Origin: Macrolepiota albuminosa
Lineage: Eukaryota > Basidiomycota > Agaricomycetes > Agaricales > Agaricaceae
DNA length: 64,000 nt
Direction of reading: 5' to 3'
Assembly: GCA_027475525.1 (NCBI GenBank)
Contig: JAMWFC010000046.1
Span: 2,356,001 to 2,420,000 of the forward strand
In this document: positions 1 through 12,101 of the stretch, piece after piece
How the letters are laid out: each line of letters opens with the position of its first letter
How positions within the stretch are numbered: position 1 is the stretch's first letter
Position numbers and translations under genes: made by a program
The notes under the pieces: model-generated
The model's database searches: none
What the model saw: only the letters and a program-made list of their open reading frames with translations
What the model was told of the DNA's origin: nothing

Positions 1-222
1 TGGGGGCACCGGGGGTGCTTCGTACTTTTCATATGAAGGCACGAGGTGTACCTGAGACCCTGTATGACTCTGGTATGATCTGGCGGACTTGCTATCCCAG
101 TTCGCTTGTCCGTCATATGATTGCTGGTAATGCTGCTGAGCCGGTGGATAGTCATTCGCTGGGTACGAGTGGTAACTAGCGTCGGTTTGCTGATAGTACG
201 GATCGTCCTGACGGTGCGCCAT
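1..222 (-). CDS. N-terminal fragment of an unrecognised Tyr/Gln/Pro-rich protein
   Basis: A minus-strand frame opens with ATG at 222-220 and stays open to the window edge, giving 74 residues. The peptide begins MAHRQDDPYY and is rich in Tyr, Gln, Ser and Pro, with repeated short YQQ and QQxY blocks. This looks like a disordered N-terminal tail, of the kind seen in front of some fungal membrane or cell-wall enzymes, but no catalytic domain is inside the window. The start is chosen because it is the first ATG and the sequence upstream (223 onward) turns AT-rich and non-coding. Function is not assigned; a chitin-synthase-type tail is only a guess. Confidence 0.55.
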   Translation of the reverse strand, partial: MAHRQDDPYYQQTDASYHSYPANDYPPAQQHYQQSYDGQANWDSKSARSYQSHTGSQVHLVPSYEKYEAPPVPP

Positions 223-1709
223 GACAATTTGACACTCCTGAGAAGTAAAAAGTGAGAGTTGGTAGAGAATGGACGGCCTATGAGAGACTGCAGTGGCCTG
301 GAATGAGCGGACGGAATGCTTAGTGCAATAGATGGAGTGACGGAAGAAGACAACTTAAAATCGACAAAACCACTTATATTTTCCACATCGGGAAATTCCT
401 CATGATTTGCATATACATGGATCAGCTAACCTGTGCAATCGGCTAATCGTGTAATTGAAAGAAGTTTTAGTCTTGATTCCTCATCCTTTCTTGATCAAAT
501 CATGGATGCTCCCAACTACCGTACAGCCCGCTCATGTGATATTTATAAATGTGCTATGCATGAACATGTGCGACACAAAACCATTCCTAAATGCTGAAAT
601 GACAATTCTCTCGAATAATTAATTTGATTTGTTTCATTCTTATGGAAACCAAGTGAGCCACTTGGATCCTTTTATGACGCCACCATCTATAACCTGATGT
701 AGGCAGAAGGACCTTCAACAACGTTGTAGCTACCGATAGGGAGCAAGCAGTACCAGTATCAACCTTATCTCATGTACTAATGCAATTATTTTGGAAGATG
801 TAGCCCAGAGAAGATAACACGGGGTAGGAGCATTAGAGCGAACCATAGACCAGGGCGTAGACTATGTATGATCCGACTGGGAAGGCGGAGGAAAGGTTGC
901 CTGCCGCAGACATCGAAGGGCCACACAAAGTTCGACACTGGCCGTCTAAGAACACATGGTCATGCAGTTGAGCGCACGCGCTTTGTGCTGGTTTCGGAAC
1001 TACGGAACGGCACAGGCTCAAAGGCGAGAGGGACTGGCATGATGCCTTGTCGGAGTAGAACAATGTAATCTAATAGGAAATATGAGAAGGGTCTTCTGAC
1101 TATCTACGGTGGTCAAGGCAGGAACAGGGGGCGGGTAAGTAAAGGGCCAACAACCCAGCAATCCGAGTTGACAATGAAGGGCTCTGCAAGGTCAGAAACT
1201 GATTCATCGATGGAATTGAGACTCCGCTGCACAGCTTATTTGTTCTCTCTTGGTGGTTGCCTCAGCCCACCACCTCTAAGCCCCTCAACTTTGTCCTCCT
1301 CCCCAACCTTCTCCTTGTCCTTTTATCGTCTTCTCTGTGAGTATTGTACCTTCTTCCTTTTATCTGTCTTCAAAAGGAATAGCGGCGAGATTACCGCTTA
1401 GTCACCGCACCACAAGGTCAACAAACAGGCGTGGCGTCTATTGAACTTTCTACATATATGGTCCCTGGTCATTAGCTTTGAGCCCGGGACAGCCATATCG
1501 ATAACCGCTACCTTACATACGGCCTGCTCTCAGGCAGCCGCCCGGAGGTGGCCACGTTATTTGCGCTGACAGTGCCTGATCCACACGCTCTCCACCCCTC
1601 AGCCCCTAGAAAACCCCGTTGCTCTTCTTTTCTTCTATACACTCCCCCGTTTTTTCACGAAACTCATCCGCCTTTTCCTAGATCTCTTTCTTCACCACTC
1701 TCATAGCAT
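223..1709. other. Intergenic region between divergent genes
   Basis: About 1.5 kb between the minus-strand start at 222 and the casein kinase start at 1710. Short open frames are present (for example near 868-1068 and 1168-1401) but they have no recognisable protein features. Pyrimidine-rich sequence at about 1620-1700 directly before the kinase ATG fits a fungal core promoter or 5' leader. Nothing else is supported. Confidence 0.5.
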
Positions 1710-2964
1710 ATGGCAGACTCCTCCTCTCACAGACTCGACCTTCGTGTCGGTGGCAAATATAGGTTGGGTAAGAAGATAGGTTCGGGCTCTTTCGGTGTGT
1801 TTTCCTCTTTCTCTTAGTCCCTGTCATCTTCATGGACCTCTGTGTAGGTGACATCTACCTGGGAATCAACATCATCTCAGGCGAGGAAGTTGCTATCAAG
1901 CTTGAATCTGTCAAAGCCAAACATCCTCAACTTGAGTATGAATCAAAGGTCTATAAGACTCTTGCCGGCGGTGTCGGTGTTCCCTTCGTTCGGTGGTTCG
2001 GCACTGAATGCGATTACAACGCTATGGTCCTTGATCTGCTTGGACCTTCTCTTGAAGACTTGTTCAATTTTTGCCAGCGCAAGTTCACCTTGAAGACGGT
2101 CCTCCTCCTTGCAGATCAATTGGTGAGTCATTCTATGCGCGCGGTGCTATGTACAGAGCTGTGTATGGCTGACATCTGTCCAGATCTCTCGTATTGAATA
2201 CATCCACTCACGCAACTTCATTCATCGTGATATCAAACCAGACAACTTCTTGATGGGAATCGGCAAGCGTGGCAACCAAGTAAACGTCATTGATTTTGGT
2301 TTAGCGAAGAAGTTCCGCGACCCAAAGACCCACCTTCATATCCCCTACAGGGAGAACAAGAATTTGACTGGTACTGCTCGCTACACATCAATCAATACCC
2401 ACTTGGGTGTTGAACAAGCTCGTCGGGATGACCTCGAGTCACTTGCTTACGTCTTGATGTACTTCCTCCGGGGTTCCCTTCCATGGCAGGGACTCAAGGC
2501 CGCTACAAAGAAGCAGAAATATGACCGTATCATGGAGAAGAAGATGACCACCCCCACTGATCTACTCTGCCGTGGTTTCCCCAACGAGTTCGGCATCTTC
2601 CTGAACTACACCCGTGCTCTTCGCTTTGACGACAAACCAGACTACTCCTATCTCCGAAAGCTTTTCCGTGATCTTTTTGTTCGCGAGGGCTACCAGTACG
2701 ACTACGTCTTTGACTGGAGCGTCCAGCGCAACGCTCAGGACGAGACTAAGTCTTCTGCCAGGCGCAAGGTCGTCCCGGAGGAGGAAGATCATCGTGCAAG
2801 CGACCGGATGTATGTGCATCTACATTGATCCATACATCATCAATACTCATGACATGTTTCTTAGGCTTCGCTCGCACACCCGTCAAGCTCAGCAGGCTAC
2901 TCCTGGTCCTGTCAGCGGTCAACAACAGCGCGTTGGACGTGGCCGCGATGCCGAACTTTGGTAA
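1710..2964 (+). CDS. Casein kinase I (Hhp1/Yck-type Ser/Thr kinase)
   Basis: Four exons (1710-1794, 1848-2122, 2184-2809, 2865-2964) joined by GT-AG introns give 361 residues. The glycine loop KIGSGSFG is split by intron 1, followed by VAIK with the ATP-binding lysine, the catalytic loop [10 protein letters not shown] and the DFGLAKK metal-binding segment. The activation region has the CK1-specific GTARYTSIN in place of the usual APE motif, which separates this family from other kinases. The C-terminal tail is short, basic and Gln-rich and ends DAELW without a CC prenylation motif, so it resembles nuclear or cytosolic Hhp1 rather than membrane-anchored Yck proteins. It would phosphorylate acidic or pre-phosphorylated substrates in DNA repair, trafficking and clock-like processes. 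All splice phases are consistent. Confidence 0.95.
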
Positions 2965-4101
2965 ACTAGCTCCGACGGTCCTTTTCCCGGTTGTGCGCTT
3001 CAGGTGCGGTCCATTGATGTGGTTGCGGACGGTAGCTGCGGTGGTGTTTCGCTTGGTCTGAGGTGCTGTTTGATGTTCTCCCGTGGGCAGGCTGTACGCG
3101 CAGTTGGCTGCAAAGATGTCGGGGAGTGTGGTAAAGTCGGAACTTGGTTGGGGCACGTCCGGTTCGCCGGTCCTCAATGACGCGCTCTCGGCTTCCACTC
3201 GTTATGTTTCTACACTCGACTATGTCCTCGTCGTGCGTTCGAGACTAGTTTCTCCCAACCCACGGGCAACGTTTTGTTGCTCTACACCATTACGATTACG
3301 ACCTCATTACAACAAGGCTTGCTTGTGCCCTCGATTCCTTCCTTTATACGGACGCTGTTTTCTTTTCAAGCCATATCTACCTCCTCTGTCAGGGGAGAGG
3401 TGGTGCGGCCGCCTCTATCCATACCTCCCTTGTGATGTTACTCTGATTCCACGTTCTATCTTTGCGCCCGTAAATATCGCACCCTTATTGTGCGGATCTA
3501 TCACCCTCCATCCATTCTCGAGATTCATGACTCTTATTCCCTTCTTATAACGCCATTCTTCTGAACTCACTATCACTCCTTTCTTACCCATCCTCTTATC
3601 ACTACACACATTCACCCCTTATTTCTTTTTCCACCTCGTATTATGTTGTCCTCTCATCCCCACCTCTTCCAGGATGCCTTACTAGTGAGATCCCGGCGAG
3701 GGCGAGCGGAATGGGAGAGGGCGCTGCGTCTTATATCGCGACGATCCAGAGTGGTTGAGAATTCACGGCGGGTTTTGGGCGAGCGGAATGGGAGAGGGCG
3801 CTGCGTCTTATATCGCGACGATCCAGAGTGGTTGAGAATTCACGGCGGGTTTTGTTTATAGGTTTTTGCACGACACGTCTCTTTACGACGATTTTATGAA
3901 CCTTGATACTCAACCCGCTTTCCACTCTACTAGTTACTTGTCAGACGCGTCTACCGGATTCCATGCCGTTGTGTATACAATAAAATAACCTGTGTTAACC
4001 TTGTATGTGTATCGACGCAAGATATTGAGTTCCAGCCAAACACACGTCGTGACCAAACAAACATTACACGTCCGCACGACACACAGTGACGAAGCTCAGC
4101 A
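2965..4101. other. Gene-free stretch between casein kinase I and COPI gamma
   Basis: About 1.1 kb with no supported gene. A 155-residue open frame at 3083-3550 has no domain, and its composition is that of translated pyrimidine-rich non-coding sequence. The stretch contains the first 77-bp duplication (3700-3854). Position 3950 onward is probably the COPI gamma promoter. Confidence 0.5.
3700..3854. repeat. Perfect 77-bp tandem duplication 1
   Basis: Copies at 3700-3776 and 3777-3853, with one extra matching base after the second copy. No mismatch was seen. It lies in non-coding sequence. The period is the same as in ten other duplications in this window. Confidence 0.97.
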
Positions 4102-7100
4102 ATGGCCTCCTTCGCCATGGTTCTTCCCTCCAAGAAGGAGGAGGAGAGTGGCCTGAGCTCGTATTACAATAATAAGACCACCATCATCCAGGAGGCCCGC
4201 GTCTTCAATGAATCGCCCATTAGCCCCCGCAAGTGCAGACTACTCCTGACGCGGATTGTGTATCTCCTTTGCGTGGGCGAGACGTTGACATCGCAGGAAG
4301 CTACTTCGCTGTTCTTTGGGACCACGAAACTCTTTCAACATAAAGATGTGCGTTCTTTCCCAATCTACATAGTTCGGCAGTAATTAATACTGGTTGCAGA
4401 GCGCATTGCGTCAAACATAAAGATGTGCGTTCTTTCCCAATCTACATAGTTCGGCAGTAATTAATACTGGTTGCAGAGCGCATTGCGTCAAGCCGTGTAC
4501 ATGGCTATCAAGGAACTTGCGGAGTCGGCAGAGGACGTTATCATGGTCACTAGTAGTATCATGAAGGATATGCAGCCCAACTCGAAGTTATTTACCGTTC
4601 AAACGCCATCCGGGCCCTTGGTCGCATTATCGACGTACGTAGCATCGTACTTGAATATCATGTTAGGCTGATCCAGGGGGTATTAGCCGTCAATGGCGCA
4701 GGGTATTGAGCGTTTCTTCAAGGCTGCTATCGTCGACCGTAATCCAAATGTTTCTTCTGCTGCACTCGTCTCTGCCTACCATCTCTTTCCTTTCGCCAAA
4801 GATGTCGTCAAACGCTGGGCAAATGAGACGCAGGAAGCTGTTAACACTAAGTCCTCCCCTTCGTTCTATGACTCAACCATCGGCACTGGTGGTGGTGGAA
4901 TTCTTGGATTTGGCGCGGCACCACAACCTACTACTCAAAACACGATTATCACGTCGAGTTATTGTGTCCAATATCATGCTATCGGCCTGCTGTACCTCAT
5001 TCGGCAACAAGATCGGATGGCTGTCACGAAGATGATTCAGCAATACTCGGGAGGAAAGCCTGGTACTGGTGCAGGGTCGATATTAAAGAACCCCATGTCA
5101 ATCTGCATGTTGATACGATATACGGCAAAGGTGATGGAGGAAGATCCAAAGTGAGTGTTAATGACAATAACGCTAGGAATCAAGACTCATTCAGCTGCCA
5201 GTCTTCAACGCCAGATGTTAGAATTCGTTGACGGTTGGCTGAGGCATAAGAGCGACATGGTCAACTATGAAGCTGCACGTGTCATTTGTGAAATGAAGAA
5301 TGTTAGTCCCCAGCAACTGTCGAAAGCCATTTCAGGTGATTACTTCGACAAGTGCTCCAGACGTTTATGACTTACGATTCCCAAATAGTCCTCCAACTTT
5401 TCCTATCGTCACCTAAGCCTGTCCTCAAATTTGCTGCTACTCGTACCCTCGCCTCTCTCGCTCTCACACACCCTGCGGCTGTCGCTACCTGTAACGTAGA
5501 CTTAGAAGCTCTGATTGCTGATTCTAACAGGAGTGTCGCTACCTACGCAATAACTACACTGCTCAAGGTTAACTTTTTTCAACCCACTCGCTCTATTATC
5601 TCTGCTCACTGATGTCTTTGAAGACTGGCAATGAGGCCTCAGTTGATCGTCTCATGAAGCAAATCACCGGTTTCATGGCTGAAATTACGGACGAATTCAA
5701 GGTCATCATTGTCGAGGCCATTCGCTCACTCTGCCTGAAGTTTCCGGCAAAACATGCGTCTATGCTCACGTTCCTCTCTGGCGTGCTTCGCGATGAGGGA
5801 GGTTACGATTTCAAACGCGCAGTGGTTGAGGCGATGTTCGACATGGTCAAGTTTATTGTCGATGCGAAGGAGCAGGCCCTGTCCCACTTGTGCGAGTTCA
5901 TTGAGGATTGCGAATTTACCAAGCTTTCTGTCCGCATCCTCCATCTCCTTGGTTTAGAAGGCCCTAAATCACCACAACCTGCCAAGTACATTCGCTTTAT
6001 TTACAACCGAGTTGTTTTGGAAAATGCGACTGTACGAGCGGCGGCTGTTGCGAGCTTAGCCAAGTTTGGGATCAACTCTGTCGATTCTGCACTCAAGAAG
6101 AGCATCACTGTCCTTTTGAATCGGTGACTATCTTATTTGTCCTACAATATGCGCATCTCCTAACCTAGCACATTTAGTTGCTTAGACGATGTAGATGATG
6201 AAGTTCGTGATCGTGCTGCACTCTATCTGAAGTCGTTTAAGGAAAAACCATTGGCTGACGCGTATGTCAAAGAAGGTGACTTCGTTTATGTTACAGTGAG
6301 CATCTTGACTAACACTCATTTTAGAATCTGTGTTTTCCTTAGCTGCTCTAGAATCTAAACTTGTTGCATACGTCAAGGACCCCTCCGCCAGTACCCAACC
6401 ATTTGATACCACGTCAGTACCGAAGATCAGTCGATCCCAAGCCGCTCAAGATGCTGCTCGTGAGTCAAAAATGATAAAGTTGTATCTCTGATTGACCGTA
6501 TCTAGGTCCAAGCACATTGGAGACTATTGGCGTTCCTACAGCCAAGAAAACTTCAGATTCGCCTCCTCCACCTACGGCCGCGGAGAAACAATCAGCGTAT
6601 GCACAGCAACTTGCGGAAGTTCCGGAATTTGCTTCGTATGGTCCTGTGCAGAACAGTGCAGAAGCGACGGAGCTAACCGAGAGCGAGACCGAATATCAGG
6701 TTTCATGTGTCACACACATCTTCGCAGAACATGTTGTTTTCCAGGTCAGTGCCACCGTTCTATCTAGATTTCAGAGCATTTCTGAACAATATCCCGTGAT
6801 TCATAGTTCAATGTATCAAACACACTGCCCGATACTGTGCTCGAAAATGTATCAGTCATCATGCAAGATCAAATCGAGGAACCTACCCTCACTGAAGATT
6901 TCATAATCCCCCTACCTACGCTGACCTCCTCTAATTCTCCAAGTATTATCTATGTTTCTTTCACGAAGAACGCACCCTATCCCACTGGATCCTTTGCATG
7001 CACGCTCAAATTTGTGACCAAAGAGCTCGATCCATCAACAGGCGAACCTGAGCAGGATGGCTACGAAGATGAATACCAAATCGATGAAATCGAACTTGGC

Positions 7101-7505
7101 GCGCCTGACTACATTATCCCCAACTATGTTACATTCGGTGCTGAATGGGACAGGTTACGTACATCACCAAGTATTACGGAAACATTCGCTTTGTCATCCA
7201 TGGACAGTATCAAAGGTCACTTTGTCATGTCTGTCTCTCGATCAGCGACTGACTCTTCGTTTGTAGCCGCTTGTGACTCGATTATGGAAGTTCTCCACAT
7301 GGAGCCTTTGGGTGGCACTGAGACACCAACATCAACTTCGGTACATACTCTGCAGTTATCTGGACTAGTGCCGGGTGGAGGGGGAAAAGTGATTGTCCGT
7401 TGTCGCATGACATATTCGCAGGGCGCCGGAGTAACGTTGGAGTTGGGGGTTCGTGCAGAGAAACAGGAAATCTGCGATCTTGTACTTGATGCCGTCGGAG
7501 GCTGA
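4102..7505 (+). CDS. SEC21: Coatomer (COPI) subunit gamma, one-base frameshift in exon 2
   Basis: A multi-exon gene encoding the gamma subunit of the COPI vesicle coat, which acts in Golgi-to-ER retrograde transport. The N-terminal adaptin-like solenoid starts [12 protein letters not shown] and includes [33 protein letters not shown] and [12 protein letters not shown] helical repeats. The C-terminal half has the appendage domain and ends [15 protein letters not shown]. Exons 1 and 2 meet at 4347/4477. In exon 2 the frame slips between MQPNS and [11 protein letters not shown] at about 4584: exon 2 is 158 nt where 159 is needed, so one base is missing. Downstream exons (from 4687, 5202, 5389, 5624 and on) splice in phase. 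The first intron and exon-2 start carry a 77-bp duplication that leaves the mRNA unchanged if the second acceptor is used. The slip is probably a sequence error, not a mutation. Confidence 0.92.
4337..4491. repeat. Perfect 77-bp tandem duplication 2 (COPI gamma exon 1/intron 1/exon 2)
   Basis: Copies at 4337-4413 and 4414-4490 plus one shared base. The unit spans the end of exon 1, the whole of intron 1 and the first bases of exon 2. Only the second copy reads into the rest of exon 2; the first runs into a TAA. Confidence 0.97.
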
Positions 7506-7621
7506 AACTCTTGTTTAAAACAAACGATTTTTCTCTATCCTGTTAAATCTGCGATCTTGTACTTGATGCCGTCGGAGGCTGAAACTCTTGTTTAAAACAA
7601 ACGATTTTTCTCTATCCTGTT
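7468..7621. repeat. Perfect 77-bp tandem duplication 3 (COPI gamma 3' end)
   Basis: Copies at 7468-7544 and 7545-7621. The unit contains the last codons of COPI gamma, its stop codon and the start of the 3' UTR, so the second copy is a duplicated gene end lying after the real stop. Confidence 0.97.
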
Positions 7622-7857
7622 CTTTGATATGGTTACAATTGAGGCTAAGCTGCAAACGAAAATTCCGTACGTGACGGCATACAACTCCGGTTAAGCCGCG
7701 GTCCCGCTTTTGTATTACCGGTTTCGTAAAAAACCGTATGATGGACGATCAATATAGACATGGTACAGCTTAGGATATTATTTAACGTCTGAGCAATTAA
7801 TCTATTGGACCCTAACCACCACTCTGGTAACGACGTTCGGCCGGATCCAACAGACAA

Positions 7858-9667
7858 ATGCCTCCACCGTCTCTGCCTTCGGCGAAGGTCATCCATGTCG
7901 ACACTCGCGGCGCTGTGATTTTGTCCGAAGAGTCTCCCGAGGTGCGTGACAAGCCTCTGGGGCAGCAGTGGCTCATGCGATGCACAGACTCGGGATAGCA
8001 GGGGGATTTATTTCCCTAATTATATAGAGCCGGTATCGCACATCGCGGTGGACGTGAGTACGCGTGGTCACGGCAGACTCGGGATGCTGACCCACACCAC
8101 ATGTCTAGGTCGGCGGATCGCTGGCAAAGGTAGTGTACTTTACACGATCACCAGACCCACCTTCTTCGCCATCTGTTGCCGCCACTCGCGGCTCTACAAG
8201 TCCTAGTAATATATCCACTCCCCGATCCATTTCTCCTTCCACAAGCCAACATAGTGCATCTTCACTCGAGTTTTTGGCCTCCCCACCTAGGCGAAACGGC
8301 GCACTAACACCATTGGTACTTGAACCTCACCCCAATAGCCTGTCAGGCCTTGATGATGGACTCGTGCGGGATTCTCTCATCCGACGAACGTCGCAGCACT
8401 TCCCGGGCGGTTCGCTGAATTTCGAGCGATTCGAGACGGACAACATCCACGAATGCGTCGAGTTCATTATGTCTCTGATTGAACGTTCTGCCACAGTCAA
8501 CCGTGTCCCGATCGCGGAAATGCGACGCGGGGTGAAGATCATGGCGACAGGCGGCGGCGCGCACAAGTTCTACGAGCTGTTCAAGGACAAATTGCAAGTG
8601 GAAGTGCGGCGGGAAGACGAGATGGAGTGTCTTATCGAGGGCCTCAAGTTCATCACGCTCATCCCGGACGAGGTGTACTACTTTTCCGACGAGCTCATCC
8701 ACTCCGCGTCGAATCCCATAGTCAGCAGTCATACGTGCGCCTCTGGTAAACCTACATTGCCATTACCGTCGGGTGGTGTCGTCCCTGGCGCTCTAGAGCG
8801 ACCAAGTCCGGACCCACCCAAGTATGGTGTGACGTTCGTGGGCGATCCGACGCCTCAGCTCCCTTGCTTGCTGGTCAACATCGGATCCGGTGTCTCCATC
8901 ATCAAGGTAAACGAGGACGGCACATTCGAGCGTGTCAGCGGAACGAGTGTAGGCGGAGGAACGCTCTGGGGCTTGCTGAGTCTTTTGACGCCGGCGACGA
9001 CTTTTGATGGTAAGTGCACATGGTTAGCAAGGTGGAGAACGGTGTAATAATAAAGCGCGCGTTTGCAGAAATGCTTGCGTTCTCGGACAGGGGGGACAAT
9101 TCGAATGTCGATATGCTGGTGGGCGATATTTATGGGCAGGATTACAGCAAGCTGGGCTTGAAGTCGACCACTATCGCCAGTTCGTTTGGCAAAGTGTTTA
9201 AAAAGGGAGGAAAGAAGGGTAACTTTTCACCTGAGGATATTAGCCGCAGTTTGTTGTACGCGGTGTCGAACAATATCGGTCAAATTGCGTGAGTGTGTGT
9301 GTCCTTACACATGAAATGTTTTGGTATTGATGACCCTGGGTACTTGTAATCTAGTTATATGAATGCAGAAAAGTACAATTTAGATAGGATCTACTTCGGG
9401 GGCTGCTTTATTCGAGGTACGTATGCTTGTGGCGTCGAGATGGAAGTAGACTGTTGACATGGACGTTAGGGCATGCTGCTACAATCACCACATTATCGTA
9501 TGCTATCCGTTTCTGGAGTAAGGGAACGAAGCGTGCTTTGTTTTTGCGTCATGAAGGATTCTTGTGGGTTTCACTCTTCCTTTACAAGATGTACACATGG
9601 ACTGACGTTTTAACGCAGGGGATCCATTGGGGCATGGATCCGGAACTTTGACTCCGTAGAAGACTGA
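7858..9667 (+). CDS. CAB1: Pantothenate kinase (eukaryotic type II)
   Basis: Seven exons (7858-7941, 7988-8053, 8109-9009, 9069-9288, 9355-9416, 9470-9563, 9619-9667) give 491 residues. The enzyme phosphorylates pantothenate, the first and limiting step of coenzyme A synthesis. Conserved segments are HIAVDVGGSLAKVVYF near the N-terminus (phosphate-binding loop of the actin-like fold), ATGGGAHKF, NIGSGVSI, SGTSVGGGTLWGL, NNIGQIAYMNA and FLRHEGFLGSIGAW at the C-terminus. A Ser/Pro-rich insertion of about 60 residues follows the first block, in a region that is variable between fungi. The start is the first ATG in frame with the first exon, and all splice phases agree. Confidence 0.95.
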
Positions 9668-10145
9668 GGATTGGGTTTGCACCATGTAGAATATATTATT
9701 GTATATGTGTTTACGGATATGGATAATTATACCTTTGAGGTGAACCGGTTTATCACCGCCCGGCATGGCGATGACGATGATTGAAACACATGACTGGCCA
9801 AGGGTGAGACCGATATCGCCTATCTGGGACATCATCTTTTCGTCATGTTCTGGTGCAGATCGAGAGTCGTCGTGCGTATGGCTGGTCATGGGGACAACGA
9901 GCAGAACCGGATAGCAAGGGACACAATGAACAATGGGATGGAAAAGAGTCCAAAATCATAATAATACGTGCATAAGGCACGGATCTGATAAAAGCGATCA
10001 AAGACTTTTTTCTAAAGAAGACGTGGGAAAGTGATAGGTTCGAGTTAAAGTGCTATGGTCTTGCAAGTTTGTAATACCTCTTGGTATTCTCTATCCTAGG
10101 CCTGACAAAAAAGTCCCCCCATCTGCTGCTTGTCCGTCCCCCCAC
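9668..10145. other. Intergenic region before the homeodomain gene
   Basis: About 480 bp holding the pantothenate kinase 3' UTR and the promoter of the homeodomain gene. No gene or repeat is seen. Confidence 0.5.
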
Positions 10146-11769
10146 ATGTCCGATCTCGTTTCTCCAGATGTCCCCAAGGACAAACAGAAGAAACCTAGAC
10201 ATCGCCATTCCCCTGCCCAGCTCGCTGCTCTCAACGAGCTCTTTGACAAAAACGAGCATCCTCCGCTCGACTCACGCTCGGCTTTGGCAGAGCGTCTCGG
10301 GATGTAAGCCGTATCTGCCCCTCCTCTTTGTCGATCTCGTACTGATAGAGGCTGTATAGGGAGACAAAGACCGTCAATGCCTGGTTTCAGAATAAAAGGG
10401 CCTCTTCAAAGAAAAGGACAAGGAGTGTTCCGTATAATGTTTTACCTGTAGTATCGTCTTCTACTGCATCCTCTTCGACGACCAATACGAATCGCCATCC
10501 TCCCGATTACGACGACTACTGGTTCGACGACGAGTATCTCCCTTTGGACGATTATTCTCGGGCAGATTACGCTGGTTATTCGGATTACTCCCATTTCACC
10601 TCCGAGACAGATCCCATGCCCAGGAGACTGCGTATGCGACCCTCTGCTGAACAGACTGACGAGCTTCGAAAACTGTACAATATAACACCCAACCCAACAC
10701 CTGATCAGCGCCAAATATTAGCGGAACGCATTGGAATGTATGTTATTTTTAATTCAATTTTTTTAAAATATCTCATCAATTCTGTCTGTGTCGACAGGCG
10801 TTACCAGAGCATAACGAATTGGTTCCAAAATCAACGCAGTCTTGCGAAAAAGCGAAAAGAGGACGACATGGATGTGCCTGGACCAATACCGTCCATTGAG
10901 AGCCACGACAACATGGAGCCTCGAACATACTCGGCATTTCCTCCTCCATCTAATCACCCTTCTCTTGGGTTGCCGCCACCGCCGCCACCACCCCCTCCGG
11001 CACAACATCCCTGCTCGCCGAGCACGTCACCGTCTTTGGATAGTCGTTCACCTCGGAGGTCGTCGTCTCGTCGTAGTTCGACGCCGTACAGCGTGTCTCA
11101 GCGCCCACGGCGATCACGACCAGAACCATATCAGCTCGATGCGCTCAAGGATCTATACACCAAGACATCAACACCGACTATCGAGGAGCGATCGGCTCTT
11201 GCTTTGGAAATTGGCATGTAGGTGCTGATCAATCATTTGATAACTTCCCCCAAGGGCTTACACAATATATTATTGCTTTATTTAGGGATGTCGGCAAAGT
11301 CACTAATTGGTTCAGGAATCTGCGGCAGACAGCTCGGAAACGAGACAAGCGATCGAGCAGCGCCGACGACGAGGACGACGATTCGTTTAATAGCGTTGTG
11401 CCGTCGGCGTCGGCGTCGCGGTCTGGGTCGCCGTCGTTCCAGTCGTATTCGTCGTCGTCGTCGATGGAGCTTGATAACGATGACGATATGAACGGAGTGC
11501 ATTCTGATATTGGAAGCGAGGACGAGTACCAGGAGGCGGTTACCCCGCCTCCGGAACCCGTCTCGGATCTCACTGCGGCGGCGGCAGCAGCGGCGTCGAC
11601 GCCGTCACCACCATCATCGTCATCCCGTATGGCGATCAGCGAGCTCACGCTCGCTATTGACTCTGCGTCGTACGCAGAGCTGGAGAAGGCTACAGCTACC
11701 CAGTATTCTGGGATCAAAATCGAGGACGCTTTGCTGCTTCTTAGTTTCCATCAGCATATCATGCATTGA
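10146..11769 (+). CDS. Transcription factor with three homeodomains
   Basis: Four exons (10146-10303, 10360-10737, 10798-11217, 11286-11769) give 479 residues. Three homeodomains are visible, each with a helix-1 region (AALNELFDKN, DELRKLYNIT, DALKDLYTKT) and a recognition helix carrying the WFxNxR signature (WFQNKR, WFQNQR, WFRNLR). Each is cut by a phase-2 intron inside the Met codon that closes the ER-I-GM type turn, so the domains share the same intron position. Between domains 2 and 3 lies a Pro-rich linker with nine consecutive prolines. The C-terminus is Ser/Asp-rich with poly-Ala. It is predicted to be a nuclear DNA-binding regulator. The domains look unlike the HD1/HD2 mating-type proteins, which carry one each. 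Confidence 0.9.
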
Positions 11770-12101
11770 AAAAAAAGAAAAGATGATCATTGATTTGTAC
11801 GTCTCTGGATCTATCTTTTCGGAAGCTGATTAATGATTGCTTGGTTAGATTGATTTCGTATCGAACCAAGTTTATTTATTTGCCACCCGCCTGCTTGTCC
11901 TTTAATGGACTTTGTTGACCACATAAAATTAACCCAATATGATCCAGAGATCAAACGCAATTGAACCGTAGCTATATACGTGCCGCTGTATAAAAAGATC
12001 AATACAGTTTTTTTTTGTGACTCCTGGGACCCATCAGCGGAAGAATGATTCCTCGGTGTCCCGTTGACCTCGCGACGTGTGCATGTAGATTACAAATAGT
12101 G

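Noticed and set aside
868..1401. Small plus-strand frames upstream of casein kinase I
   Set aside because: Short, no recognisable protein features, no supporting splice structure.
3083..3550. 155-codon open frame after casein kinase I
   Set aside because: No domain, composition of translated pyrimidine-rich non-coding DNA, and it overlaps what is probably the kinase 3' UTR.
11229..11717. Minus-strand 162-codon frame over the homeodomain gene
   Set aside because: It is the antisense of Ser/Asp/Ala repeat codons in exon 4, a common source of false frames.
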